Notes: generated from the sequence alone by a model not told the origin. A stretch of DNA of 64,000 bases from Allobogoriella deserti (GCF_042680605.1 NZ_JBHUEE010000001.1:434001-498000), one strand, 5' to 3'; counted from the stretch's first letter, positions 14,564-22,866 are shown. Translations and numbers: made by a program.

Positions 14564-16584
14564 CAGCGCACCTCCTGTCCTGAGCCGGCCGGCGTTGCCG
14601 GGGTGGCATGGCCGGCGGTCGGTGGGGTGCCCGCCGAGGAAGCGCTCGCGGTCGAGGCCCCGGCGGTCTGCCGGGTGACGACCGCGTGGTAGCGGGCGGC
14701 GTCCGTCTCCCCGGCGGCCGCCCGGTCGAGTAGATCGCGGTGCCGGCCTCGCGCGCGCTCGCGGCCACCGTCGAGGAAGACGACGTCGTCCGCGTGCTCC
14801 AGGACCAGCGGCGAGGCCGAGACGATCACCGTGGTGCGGCCGGCGCGGTGGGCGGCGAGACGCTCGGCGATCCGGGCCTCCGTATGCGCGTCCACGGCCG
14901 AGGTCGGCTCGATGAGTACCAGCGTCTCCGGCTCGGCCAGCAGGGCGCGGGCCAGGGCGACGCGCTGGCGTTGCCCTCCGGAGAGGGATCGGCCCTTCTC
15001 CGCGATCTCACCGTCGAGCCCACCCGGGACGGAGGTGAGCACATCGTGGGCGTCGGCCACCTCCAGCGCGCGGTGGAGTGCGGCGTCGTCCGCGCGGTCG
15101 CGGATGTCGAGTTCCTGGCGCAGCGTGCCGGTGAAGAGCTGGGGCGTGGCGTCCCCGACCACGATCCGCCGCCGGACCTCGGCCAGTGGCATGGCGGTCA
15201 GCGGAACACCGCCGTAGAGCACCTCCCCGCCGGTGTCGTCGAACCGGCCGAGGCGCGTGGCCAGCGCCGCCGACTCCTCGGGCCGCTCGGACACGACGAC
15301 GGTGGTCCGGCCGGCGACGAGGCGTACGCCGGTGGTGAGGTCCACCAGGGGCATTCCGGGGCCGGCCGGCGTGCCGCCGTCGTGCATGCTGTCGGAGTCC
15401 CGGTCGCGCGGGGGCGTGTGCCCGCCGTCGGCGACCTCGGACTCGGCGATCGACCCGGCCGCCGGCTGCACGCTGAGCACCCGGATGATCTTGCGCGCGC
15501 CCACCCGCGCGCGGGTGACGAGCTGCATGAACTGGGTAGCGGCACGCAGCGGCTCGGCCAGGAAGGCGGTGTAGCCGTAGAACGCCACGAGCTGTCCCGG
15601 GGTGATCGTGCCGGCGATGGCGAGATGGGCGCCGTACCAGACCACCCCGGCGACGAAGAGGCCGGGCAGGAGGACCTGCATCGCCTGCAGGATGGAGGAG
15701 GTGCCGGCCACCGCGACACCGGCGGTGCGGACCCGCTGGGACTGCTCGGCGTAGCGGCGGGCGAAGACGTCCTCCCCGCCGATGCCGCGCAGCACGCGCA
15801 GGCCCGAGACGGTGTCCGACCCAAGGGCGGTCAGGCGCCCGGTCTCCTCGCGCTGTCTGGCCTGCCGCACGTGCAGCGGACGGACCAGGAGGGCGAGGAT
15901 CGCCGTCGTCACCGGCAGGCCGAGGAGGATCACCAGCCCGAGCGGGACCGACTGCTGCAGGACGATGACCGCGACGAGGACGAACGCGACCACCGAACCG
16001 ACGAACCGCGGGAAGACTTCCATCATGTTGCCGACGTGGAAGGCGTCCGACGCCACGGTCGAGACGACCTCGCCGGTGGGCAGGTCCTCGGAGACGGCGT
16101 CACCGGTCCGGGTGACGTGGTGGCCGACCAGCCGGGAGGTGCGGAACGCGCCGTGGATCCAGCCCGACGTCTCGCCGATGTGCATCAGGGCGCTGGCCGC
16201 AGCGCCGACCAGGCCCGCGAGCAGCAGCCAGCCGCCCGCGACGAGCAGCTCAGGGGAGACGCCGCTGCTGAGTCCCGCGTCCAGCGCCATGCCCAGCAGC
16301 AGCGGGACCGCGGCGAGCGACGCGGCCTCGAGGACGGCGAAGACCGACGCGAACGTGGTTACCCCGGCCTGCTGCCGGAACACCCACCGCAGGTAGGCGC
16401 CCGGACTCGTCAGCGGCGGGTGGCCCGGGTGGCCGCGCAGGGGAGTCAGCACGAGCAGCCAGCCTACGGACGGCCCCTGACGCGCAGCCACGGCTTTTCG
16501 GTGCCCGCTGCGCTCGGTGCGCCGGCGAGGGCGTGCCGTGGTGCGGCCGGTACGGCGGGAGGACTCGGTCAAGGTCATGATCAC
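14563..16584 (-). CDS. ABC exporter subunit A (TMD-NBD), signature intact, Walker A/B and H-loop degenerate
   Basis: About 671-673 aa (GTG 16584 or ATG 16578). A basic N-terminal tail of about 60 residues precedes a six-helix membrane domain (roughly 68-345), then a Pro/Gly-rich linker and the NBD. The NBD keeps a canonical signature LSGGQRQRVALARAL, but the Walker A position reads VVVSERPEESAAL with no G-x4-GKS. The Q-loop Gln is lost (VVGDATPQLF), Walker B Asp is replaced (LVLIEPTSAVD) and the H-loop His is replaced (VIVSASPL). The frame is open throughout with normal codon usage, so this is not recent decay. A SoxR/MerR-like dyad lies 9 bp upstream of the GTG, and the transcript is predicted to be nearly leaderless. 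Confidence 0.9.
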   Translation of the reverse strand: MIMTLTESSRRTGRTTARPRRRTERSGHRKAVAARQGPSVGWLLVLTPLRGHPGHPPLTSPGAYLRWVFRQQAGVTTFASVFAVLEAASLAAVPLLLGMALDAGLSSGVSPELLVAGGWLLLAGLVGAAASALMHIGETSGWIHGAFRTSRLVGHHVTRTGDAVSEDLPTGEVVSTVASDAFHVGNMMEVFPRFVGSVVAFVLVAVIVLQQSVPLGLVILLGLPVTTAILALLVRPLHVRQARQREETGRLTALGSDTVSGLRVLRGIGGEDVFARRYAEQSQRVRTAGVAVAGTSSILQAMQVLLPGLFVAGVVWYGAHLAIAGTITPGQLVAFYGYTAFLAEPLRAATQFMQLVTRARVGARKIIRVLSVQPAAGSIAESEVADGGHTPPRDRDSDSMHDGGTPAGPGMPLVDLTTGVRLVAGRTTVVVSERPEESAALATRLGRFDDTGGEVLYGGVPLTAMPLAEVRRRIVVGDATPQLFTGTLRQELDIRDRADDAALHRALEVADAHDVLTSVPGGLDGEIAEKGRSLSGGQRQRVALARALLAEPETLVLIEPTSAVDAHTEARIAERLAAHRAGRTTVIVSASPLVLEHADDVVFLDGGRERARGRHRDLLDRAAAGETDAARYHAVVTRQTAGASTASASSAGTPPTAGHATPATPAGSGQEVR

Positions 16585-16592
16585 CAGTCTCA

Positions 16593-16614
16593 GACCTCAA
16601 CATTAATTGAGGTC
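16593..16614 (-). promoter_or_regulatory. MerR/SoxR-type operator-promoter of the ABC exporter operon
   Basis: GACCTCAA-cattaa-TTGAGGTC is a perfect 8-bp dyad with a 6-bp centre. The core CCTCAA-N6-TTGAGG has the same arms and spacing as the Escherichia coli soxS SoxR box. On the minus strand it lies between a -35-like TTGACC (16616-16611) and a weak -10-like GAGACT, 19 bp apart, the long spacer typical of MerR-family promoters. No MerR-family gene is in this window, so the regulator is inferred. Confidence 0.6.
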
Positions 16615-16705
16615 AACCCCCCCGCCGGGTGCACGTGACGATCTGCCGCGGCCGCACCGTCCCCGCGTCTGCGAAACTGGAGGAAACACCACGCCGAGGA
16701 GAACC

Positions 16706-17125
16706 GTGACCACCGAGCCCGCCCGCCAGCCGAACTCCGCCGTCGCCGAGCGTGAGGGCAAGGCTCGTGGCGCCTTCCGCTACTACCGCGTCATGGCGTT
16801 CGTGACCGGCGGCATGCTGCTCCTGCTGTGCGCGGAGATGGTCATGAAGTACGTCCTGCACCTCAACGGCGACGAGCCCGTGCTCGGCACGTGGGTGGCG
16901 ATCGTCCACGGTTGGATCTACGTGATCTACCTCGCCACCGTCTTCAACCTCTGGTCGATCATGCGCTGGGACCTCGGGCGGGTCGTGGTGCTCATCGCGG
17001 GCGGCGTGGTCCCGATTCTGTCCTTCGTCATGGAACGTCGCGCCGAGCGGTGGTTCACCGCCGACCTGCCGGGCATCCTCGAGCGCGTCGCCGCCTTGCA
17101 GGAGCGCCGGGCACGGGAGGCTTGA
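16706..17125 (+). CDS. DUF3817 membrane protein
   Basis: 139 aa with three predicted membrane helices: residues about 30-50 (VMAFVTGGMLLLLCAEMVMK), 65-85 and 93-110. The pattern FRYYRVMAFVTG, VHGWIYVIYLATVFNLW and a final cytoplasmic helix matches DUF3817, a small family often found next to guaA in actinobacteria, as here (56 bp upstream). Function unknown. GTG 16706 is chosen because GAGGAG lies 5-10 nt before it. Confidence 0.85.
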   Translation: MTTEPARQPNSAVAEREGKARGAFRYYRVMAFVTGGMLLLLCAEMVMKYVLHLNGDEPVLGTWVAIVHGWIYVIYLATVFNLWSIMRWDLGRVVVLIAGGVVPILSFVMERRAERWFTADLPGILERVAALQERRAREA

Positions 17126-17167
17126 CCGGCAGGCGGGGCCGGTCACGGACCGGGCCGTCACGGTCGA

Positions 17168-17173
17168 TATCCT
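17168..17173 (+). promoter_or_regulatory. -10 element of a probable leaderless guaA promoter
   Basis: TATCCT lies 7 nt before GTG 17181, and there is no Shine-Dalgarno sequence. It supports the upstream GTG rather than the internal ATG at 17283 as the start. Confidence 0.5.
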
Positions 17174-17180
17174 GGCGGGC

Positions 17181-18857
17181 GTGAGCACTCCAGAGCCGGT
17201 CGAGCCGGCGCGCGCCGAGGATCCTGACGCCGCACCCGCCCCGGCCGAGCCGGGGACCGCGACCCCTGCGGCGGAGCCCGTCATGCCGCGCCCGGTGCTC
17301 GTGGTCGACTACGGCGCGCAATACGCCCAGCTCATCGCGCGGCGCGTGCGTGAGGCCAGCGTCTACTCCGAGATCGTCCCGCACTCCATGCCGGTCGATC
17401 AGATGCTCGCCAAGGATCCGGCGGCCATCATCCTCTCGGGCGGGCCGTCCTCGGTCTACGAGGACGGTGCCCCGGCGACCGATCCCGCGCTGTTCGAGAC
17501 CGGCGTGCCCGTCCTGGGTATCTGCTACGGCTTCCAGTCCATGGCGCGCGCCCTCGGCGGCGAGGTCGCGCGCACCGGCACCCGCGAGTACGGCGGTACC
17601 GTCGTGGACGTGCCCGGCGGGTCCGGGTCGCAGCTCCTCGCGGGCTCCCCGGAGCGGCAGACCGTGTGGATGTCCCACGGCGACTCGGTCCACGCCGCAC
17701 CCGAAGGATTCGACGTCCTCGCCACCTCCGAGGGCTCGCCCGTCGCGGCGTTCGAGGACCGCCGTCGCCGGTTGTACGGCATGCAGTGGCACCCGGAGGT
17801 CAAGCACTCCGTCCTCGGGCAGGAGGCCCTCGAGCGGTTCCTGTACGACGGCGCCGGTCTGCGGCCCGAGTGGACCCCCGGCAACGTCATCGCCGAGCAG
17901 GTCGAGGCGATCCGGGCTGCCGTCGGGGGCGACCGCGTGATCTGCGGTCTCTCCGGCGGCGTGGACTCGTCGGTGGCGGCCGCGCTGGTGCACAAGGCCG
18001 TGGGCGATCAGCTCACCTGCGTCTTCGTCGACCACGGGTTGCTCCGGGCGGGCGAGGCCGAGCAGGTCGAGCAGGACTTCGTCGCCGCGACCGGCGTCAA
18101 TCTCAAGGTCGTCGACGCCTCCGAGACCTTCCTGGCCGCGCTCGCGGGCGTCACCGACCCCGAGGCGAAGCGCAAGATCATCGGGCGCGAGTTCATCCGC
18201 ACGTTCGAGAAGGCCGCGCGCGAGGTGGTCGCCCAGGCGGACGCGGAGGGAACCACGACCGGTGAGGTGAAGTACCTCGTCCAGGGCACCCTCTACCCGG
18301 ACGTCGTCGAGTCCGGCGGCGGTGAGGGCGCGGCGAACATCAAGAGCCACCACAACGTCGGCGGGCTGCCGGACGACCTGCAGTTCGACCTCATCGAGCC
18401 GCTGCGCACCCTGTTCAAGGACGAGGTCCGGGCCGTCGGCCTCGAGCTGGGGGTGCCCGAGGGTATCGTCTGGCGCCAGCCGTTTCCGGGGCCCGGCCTC
18501 GGGATCCGGATCATCGGCGAGGTGACCCACGAGCGCCTGGAGATCCTGCGGGCCGCGGACGCGATCGCGCGTGAGGAGCTGACCCGGGCCGGGCTGGACC
18601 GGGACATCTGGCAGTGCCCGGTGGTCCTCCTCGCCGACGTGCACTCCGTCGGGGTCCAGGGCGACGGGCGGACGTACGGCCACCCGATCGTGCTGCGCCC
18701 GGTCTCCTCCGAGGACGCCATGACGGCCGATTGGTCGCGGGTGCCCTACGAGGTGCTCGCCACGATCTCGAACCGGATCACCAACACTGTCCCGGAGGTC
18801 AACCGCGTGGTGCTGGACGTCACGTCCAAGCCGCCGGGCACCATCGAGTGGGAATGA
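17181..18857 (+). CDS. guaA: GMP synthase (glutamine-hydrolysing)
   Basis: 558 aa. The class I glutamine amidotransferase domain begins at PVLVVDYGAQYAQLIARRVR, with nucleophile Cys in VLGICYGFQSMA and the His-Glu pair in MQWHPEVKHS. The ATP pyrophosphatase domain has the P-loop GLSGGVDSSVAAAL, and the C-terminal dimerisation domain ends KPPGTIEWE. It aminates XMP to GMP. The first about 34 residues are an Ala/Pro/Glu-rich extension absent from most homologues; a start at ATG 17283 would remove it, but the -10 favours GTG 17181. It completes the pathway begun by guaB at the window's left end. Confidence 0.96.
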   Translation: MSTPEPVEPARAEDPDAAPAPAEPGTATPAAEPVMPRPVLVVDYGAQYAQLIARRVREASVYSEIVPHSMPVDQMLAKDPAAIILSGGPSSVYEDGAPATDPALFETGVPVLGICYGFQSMARALGGEVARTGTREYGGTVVDVPGGSGSQLLAGSPERQTVWMSHGDSVHAAPEGFDVLATSEGSPVAAFEDRRRRLYGMQWHPEVKHSVLGQEALERFLYDGAGLRPEWTPGNVIAEQVEAIRAAVGGDRVICGLSGGVDSSVAAALVHKAVGDQLTCVFVDHGLLRAGEAEQVEQDFVAATGVNLKVVDASETFLAALAGVTDPEAKRKIIGREFIRTFEKAAREVVAQADAEGTTTGEVKYLVQGTLYPDVVESGGGEGAANIKSHHNVGGLPDDLQFDLIEPLRTLFKDEVRAVGLELGVPEGIVWRQPFPGPGLGIRIIGEVTHERLEILRAADAIAREELTRAGLDRDIWQCPVVLLADVHSVGVQGDGRTYGHPIVLRPVSSEDAMTADWSRVPYEVLATISNRITNTVPEVNRVVLDVTSKPPGTIEWE

Positions 18858-18903
18858 GTCTGCGAGATTGAGTCCGGAGACTGAGCCCGGCGACGGCGGC
18901 GAT

Positions 18904-20196
18904 ATGAGCCGGAAGGCCGACGGCGGCGCCCACCCGCCGCAGGGCACCCGGCGGATCGTGCATGTCTCGGACTGCTTTCCTCCGCGCGTGGGCGGCATCG
19001 AGACCCAGGTCCACGACCTGGCGGTGGAGCAGGCGCGGCGCGGGGCGGACGTCCACGTGCTCACGGCGACGGCGGATCCCGCGCTGCCCGGTGGTGGCCG
19101 CCGGGCGGTGACGACGACGGTCGACGGGGTCACGGTTCACCGGCTGGCCTCGGTGGCGACCTTCGGACTGCCCTTCCATCCGCTCGAGGACCTGCTGCTG
19201 CCGCCGGTGCTGCGCGCACTGCAGCCCGATGTCGTCCACGTCCACGCCGGAGTGGTCTCGCCGTTCGCCTACGCCGGCGCCCGCGCCGCCCGCCGTGCCG
19301 GGTTGCCGCTGGCGGTCACCTGGCACTGCATGCTGGACGGCATCGCACCGTTCTACGCCGCGGGGGCCCGGGTGCTCGGGTGGGGTCGCGCCCGATTCGC
19401 GGCGAGCGCGGTCTCCGGGGTGGCGGCCGAGCGGGTGGCCGCCGTCCTCGGCAGGGACGATGTCGCCGTCGTGCCCAACGGGTTGGACGTGGTGTCTTGG
19501 AGCCCGGATGCCGGCGGACCGGTGCCCTCGTCCGGGAGTGCGGAGCCGGCAGTGTCGGGAGTCGAGCGGTCGGAAGACGAGCGGCCCGGACATGCGGAAG
19601 TCTCCGGGCCGCTCCGGGTGGTCGCCACGCAGCGACTGGCGCCACGCAAGCGGGCGGTGCCGCTGGTGCGCATCCTCGCCGCGGTGCACGAGCGGCTCGG
19701 CCGGGACGAGGCCGGCCGCCCGCGCGTGCACGCCGAGCTCATCGGCGGCGGGCCGGCGACCTCCGCGGTGCGCTCCGAGGTGGAGCGACGGGGACTCGGT
19801 GACGTGGTCTCGGTCCTGGGCCGGCTACCCCGCACGGAGCTGGCGTCCCGGTACGCCGGACGGCACGTGTTCCTCGCGCCCGCGCGGCTGGAGGCGTTCG
19901 GGATCGCCGCGCTCGAGGCCCGGGCAGCCGGGCTCGCCGTGGTCGCCGGTCGTGGCACCGGGATCAGCCAGTTCGTCACCGACGGCGTCGACGGACTGCT
20001 CACGCCCGACCGCGCGGACGGGCTCGATGACGCCGCTGCCGACCAAGCCCTGGCCGACGCGTTGGTGCGCCTCGCGACCGAGAAGGGTCTGCTCGCCGCC
20101 ATCCTCCGGCACACGCGCGAGGTCCCACCGGCCGCGGACTGGTCGGACGTGGTACGGGCGGCGGATCGGCTGTACGAGTCGGCACGGCGGACCTGA
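18904..20196 (+). CDS. GT4-family glycosyltransferase
   Basis: About 430 aa, GT-B fold. The N-terminal acceptor domain opens with RIVHVSDCFPPRVGGIETQV, typical of GT4. The C-terminal donor domain contains VVATQRLAPRKRAVPLVRIL and the E-x7-E nucleotide-sugar motif in EAFGIAALEARAAGLAVVAG. It should transfer a sugar from a nucleotide donor to a lipid or glycan acceptor at the inner face of the membrane; donor and acceptor are unknown. Start ATG 18904 is tentative; TTG 18868 is in frame and would add 12 residues. It follows guaA closely but is functionally unrelated. A Gly/Ser/Glu-rich insert between the domains (about residues 200-230) is unusual. Confidence 0.8.
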   Translation: MSRKADGGAHPPQGTRRIVHVSDCFPPRVGGIETQVHDLAVEQARRGADVHVLTATADPALPGGGRRAVTTTVDGVTVHRLASVATFGLPFHPLEDLLLPPVLRALQPDVVHVHAGVVSPFAYAGARAARRAGLPLAVTWHCMLDGIAPFYAAGARVLGWGRARFAASAVSGVAAERVAAVLGRDDVAVVPNGLDVVSWSPDAGGPVPSSGSAEPAVSGVERSEDERPGHAEVSGPLRVVATQRLAPRKRAVPLVRILAAVHERLGRDEAGRPRVHAELIGGGPATSAVRSEVERRGLGDVVSVLGRLPRTELASRYAGRHVFLAPARLEAFGIAALEARAAGLAVVAGRGTGISQFVTDGVDGLLTPDRADGLDDAAADQALADALVRLATEKGLLAAILRHTREVPPAADWSDVVRAADRLYESARRT

Positions 20197-20197
20197 C

Positions 20198-20320
20198 GAG
20201 CTCGAAGGACAGTCAGAGCTCACGGGGCTGGCGAACCAAGCGATCGCACGAGCGGGGCAACCTGCTGTCGATCAGTTCCTGCGTGAGTCGGAGCGGAGGC
20301 TCGAGGACGTCGAGTGGTGA
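20198..20320 (+). pseudogene. Antitoxin remnant without a start codon, upstream of the MazF-like toxin
   Basis: The frame ending at TGA 20318-20320 encodes LANQAIARAGQPAVDQFLRE followed by SERRLEDVEW, an acidic C-terminal tail of the kind that wraps MazF-type toxins. Its stop overlaps the toxin's start (GTGGTGA), the usual antitoxin-toxin arrangement. Between the glycosyltransferase stop (20196) and this stop there is no ATG, GTG or TTG in frame. The DNA-binding N-terminal half is therefore missing, apparently replaced by the 3' end of the neighbouring gene. A non-canonical start is not excluded. Confidence 0.5.
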
Positions 20321-20661
20321 TCCGGCACAGCGACGTGGTCTGGGTCGACTTCGCCCATCCCGAAGGCTCGACGCCGGGCAAGGTCCGTCCTGCGGTGGTG
20401 TGGCAGGAGGACTGGCTGCTCGCCTCGGCGATCGCCACCGTGCTGGTGGTGCCGTTGACCTCCAATACGGCCCTGGAGGTGTTCCCGGGCAATGTCCTGA
20501 TTCCGGCTGAGGTCTCCGGGCTCGACAAGGACTCGGTGGCGGTCGTCTCGCAGCTCGGGCCGGTCAGTCGTGAGTACCTCGACCCGTATCCGGCCGGACA
20601 CGTGCCGGCGTACCTCTCGGCGAGGATCGCGGCCGGTGTCCGCCTGGTCACGGGGACCTGA
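20314..20661 (+). CDS. MazF/PemK-like type II toxin (ribonuclease)
   Basis: 115 aa, the normal size. The N-terminus HSDVVWVDFAHPEG and KVRPAVVWQED match the RGDVVWVDL...RPAVVVS core of MazF. VLVVPLTSNTALEVFPGNVL and GLDKDSVAVVSQLGPVSRE correspond to the later strands. MazF toxins are sequence-specific endoribonucleases. The start is GTG 20314 or GTG 20317. The toxin frame is intact, while the upstream partner lacks a start codon, so its control is unclear. The bacterium must either tolerate the toxin or have an antitoxin elsewhere. Unlike its neighbours it has no housekeeping role. Confidence 0.75.
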   Translation: MVIRHSDVVWVDFAHPEGSTPGKVRPAVVWQEDWLLASAIATVLVVPLTSNTALEVFPGNVLIPAEVSGLDKDSVAVVSQLGPVSREYLDPYPAGHVPAYLSARIAAGVRLVTGT

Positions 20662-20682
20662 CACGGAGGTTCCGGGCGTCGA

Positions 20683-21192
20683 TTACTTGGGTGATCGGCG
20701 CTGGAGCAGCGGGCTGGCCAGCAGGATCACCGCCGCGACGACGAGCAGGGCGGCGAGGGCGAGCTGCAGGTCGAGCCGGAATCCGAGGCCGGTGACGATC
20801 GCGCCGAGGCCGATGAGGGCGATGAGGATGCCGAAGACCAGCGTGCCGGTGCGGATCCGGCGTGGTAGCTCCTCCGAACGCTCGGACAGGGTCGCCGCGG
20901 ACCACACCGGCGGCTCGTCCCCGTCCGACCGCTCGGACGCGGGCCGCCAAGGGGTGGCGCCGGCCGGACCGGACGGTGCTCCCGGCTCGGGCGCCGGTGG
21001 GCCCGCGGGCTCGCCGGCCTGCTGCACGGGCTCGTCGGCAGGCTCCGAGCCGGCGTAGTCGAGGGGTTGGGTGGTCGGTTCCTCGGTGGCGTGCCCGAGC
21101 GGCTGGGTGGCCGGTTCCTCGGCGGCGTGCCCGAGTGGCTGGGTGGCCGGGTCACTGTCCGGTGTGGGGGTCTCGGCGGGTCGGTCGCTCAC
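20683..21192 (-). CDS. Membrane protein with N-terminal 12-residue repeats
   Basis: 169 aa. The N-terminal half is disordered and starts with three 12-residue repeats (TQPLGHAAEEPA, TQPLGHATEEPT, TQPLDYAGSEPA). Two membrane helices follow near residues 115-135 (TLVFGILIALIGLGAIVTG) and 138-158. GTG 21192 overlaps the stop of the PspC/LiaF-like gene by 4 nt (GTGA), so the pair is translationally coupled and probably acts together in the envelope-stress locus. I do not recognise a family. The Thr-Gln-Pro repeats could be phosphorylation or protein-docking sites, but that is conjecture. Confidence 0.75.
   Translation of the reverse strand: MSDRPAETPTPDSDPATQPLGHAAEEPATQPLGHATEEPTTQPLDYAGSEPADEPVQQAGEPAGPPAPEPGAPSGPAGATPWRPASERSDGDEPPVWSAATLSERSEELPRRIRTGTLVFGILIALIGLGAIVTGLGFRLDLQLALAALLVVAAVILLASPLLQRRSPK
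21037..21144 (-). repeat. 36-bp coding tandem repeat, 3 copies
   Basis: Three in-frame 36-bp units encode the TQPL-repeat region. Units at 21144-21109 and 21108-21073 are nearly identical, and the third at 21072-21037 has diverged. The repeat number may vary between strains. Confidence 0.75.
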
Positions 21193-22742
21193 GGGGTCTC
21201 CTCGAGTCGGATGTTTCCGCCGCCGACCGTGGCGCGGATGATGAGGTCCGGGTCGTTCTCCTGCGCCTGCGGCGAGCGGTAGGTGCCGTCGAACATGCCC
21301 TCCATGCGGAAGACGCGGTCGAGCTCGTGGTACGTCGTCCCGCTGCCGTCGTCCCGGACGAACGGCCCGGTCCATCCGCCGCCGGTCTCCGCGAACAGCC
21401 GGCCGCCGCCCATCTGGACGGTGAACTCGACGGCGGCGTCGGAGGGTACGACCAGCCGCAGGTCCCCGGCGGCCATGCTGATGGGCACGACGACCGGCTC
21501 GGCCCGGTCGAGGTCCAGCGCAGTCAAGCGGACGTCCATGTCGCCGGCGACCAGGGAGTAGCCCGCCTCGGCGTCGGAGACGGACACCGGAACATGTGTG
21601 CGCTCACCGAAGGAACCGGGGCCCTGCCAGGAGACGTTCCAGTCCTCGGAGACCGTGGCGCCCGCCGTCACCGGCGCCATGACGAGGGCGAACAGCACGC
21701 CGAGCGCGGTCAGGCCGCGGCCCCTGCGGCCTCGCAGGGCGGTGACGGTCACCCCGAGTCCGAAGATCAGCACGATAGCGCCGCACCCCACCAGCGCGAG
21801 CGCCCACGGATGACCGGCCGGGCCCAGGCTCCAGCCCACGCTGTCCCACAGGAGCATGAGCGCGAGGACGAGCAGGCTCAGGCCGACGACGATGGCACTG
21901 GTCACCCGCCCGGGCCCGGGCACCCGTGGGCGCGGCGGCCGCGGCGGAGGTGAGGGTGGCGGTGTTGCCGTCGATCCTGTCGAGGTCGGCGTCGTGGGCG
22001 GTGGGCCGGCGGGCCCCGATGTCGCCGGTGGGGTCCCGTACGCCGCCTGACCGTACGCCGTGGTCGGTGCGCTGGCCTGGTCCGGACCTGCCCCGTCCGT
22101 GCCGGGGGTCACACCGCCCGCTGCGGGCGCGGTGGGTCCAGGACCGCTCGGCTGCGCTTCCGAGGCCGGTGCGGTCGCTCCGTGCGGCTGTCCCGCGGCG
22201 GGCGGTGGCGACGTCGACGGGCCGCCGCCGTCGCGGCCACGCGCGACGAGTGCGACGAGGAACCCGACGAGTGCCGCGATCAGCAGGAAGAACCACCCGG
22301 CCGCCCAGAACTCGTCGAACCACCAGAAACCGGGCCGGACGAGACCGATGAGGACGAAGACGGCGGCACCGGCGAGTGCGGCGTCGACGTTCCCGCGCAG
22401 CGCCTCCTGCAGGTGGATCCGGCCGTCCGACTCCTCGGGCAGGAGGGCCCATCCGAGCCCGTACAGCAGCAGGCCGAGTCCGCCGAAGAACGTCATCACG
22501 ACCAGGACGCCGCGGACCAGCAGCGGGTCGATGCTCAGGCGCCGCGCGAGTCCGCCCGCGACACCACCGATCCACCGCTCGTCCGTCCGCCAGATCCCGG
22601 TGCGGCGCATGGATTCGAAGAACCCCGATGCCGGGGCCGACCGGTACGGCGCTGCGCCGTGCGGCGGCGCGGTACCGGGGGCGCCGCCGGCGCTCGGCGT
22701 CTGCCGGGGACCCTCGGGCCCCGTGCTGCCAGGTGTGCTCAT
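21189..22742 (-). CDS. PspC-domain membrane protein, LiaF-like
   Basis: 517 aa. After a Pro/Gly-rich N-terminus, a PspC domain begins about residue 45 (RRTGIWRTDERWIGGVAGGLARRLSIDP in two stretches) with a membrane helix. Several further helices follow, broken by a long Pro/Ala/Thr-rich linker. The C-terminal extracytoplasmic part has beta-rich repeats such as MDVRLTALDLDRAEPVVVP and AAGDLRLVVPSDAAVEFTV, resembling the C-terminal domain of LiaF. It is divergent from a PspC-fused kinase and its regulator, the arrangement expected if this protein tunes that two-component system. ATG 22742 is chosen as the start of the alignable region; the ribosome site is weak. Confidence 0.82.
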   Translation of the reverse strand: MSTPGSTGPEGPRQTPSAGGAPGTAPPHGAAPYRSAPASGFFESMRRTGIWRTDERWIGGVAGGLARRLSIDPLLVRGVLVVMTFFGGLGLLLYGLGWALLPEESDGRIHLQEALRGNVDAALAGAAVFVLIGLVRPGFWWFDEFWAAGWFFLLIAALVGFLVALVARGRDGGGPSTSPPPAAGQPHGATAPASEAQPSGPGPTAPAAGGVTPGTDGAGPDQASAPTTAYGQAAYGTPPATSGPAGPPPTTPTSTGSTATPPPSPPPRPPRPRVPGPGRVTSAIVVGLSLLVLALMLLWDSVGWSLGPAGHPWALALVGCGAIVLIFGLGVTVTALRGRRGRGLTALGVLFALVMAPVTAGATVSEDWNVSWQGPGSFGERTHVPVSVSDAEAGYSLVAGDMDVRLTALDLDRAEPVVVPISMAAGDLRLVVPSDAAVEFTVQMGGGRLFAETGGGWTGPFVRDDGSGTTYHELDRVFRMEGMFDGTYRSPQAQENDPDLIIRATVGGGNIRLEETP

Positions 22743-22866
22743 GACATCCAGGGAACGCCACCGCGGCCGGCAGACACCATCGGGGAGCACCCTGGCCCGA
22801 CCCTGAATCCGCCGCCCATGGCCCCTGGATTCCGGCTCCGGGCCCTCCGATGCCCGGGGTGCACGT

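Noticed and set aside
14563..16584. Subunit A of the ABC exporter considered as a pseudogene because of lost Walker motifs
   Set aside because: The frame is full length, coupled to its partner, and the lost motifs are exactly those its partner supplies.
21037..21144. 36-bp repeats considered as a possible CRISPR array
   Set aside because: The units are contiguous with no spacers, are in frame and encode a 12-residue protein repeat.
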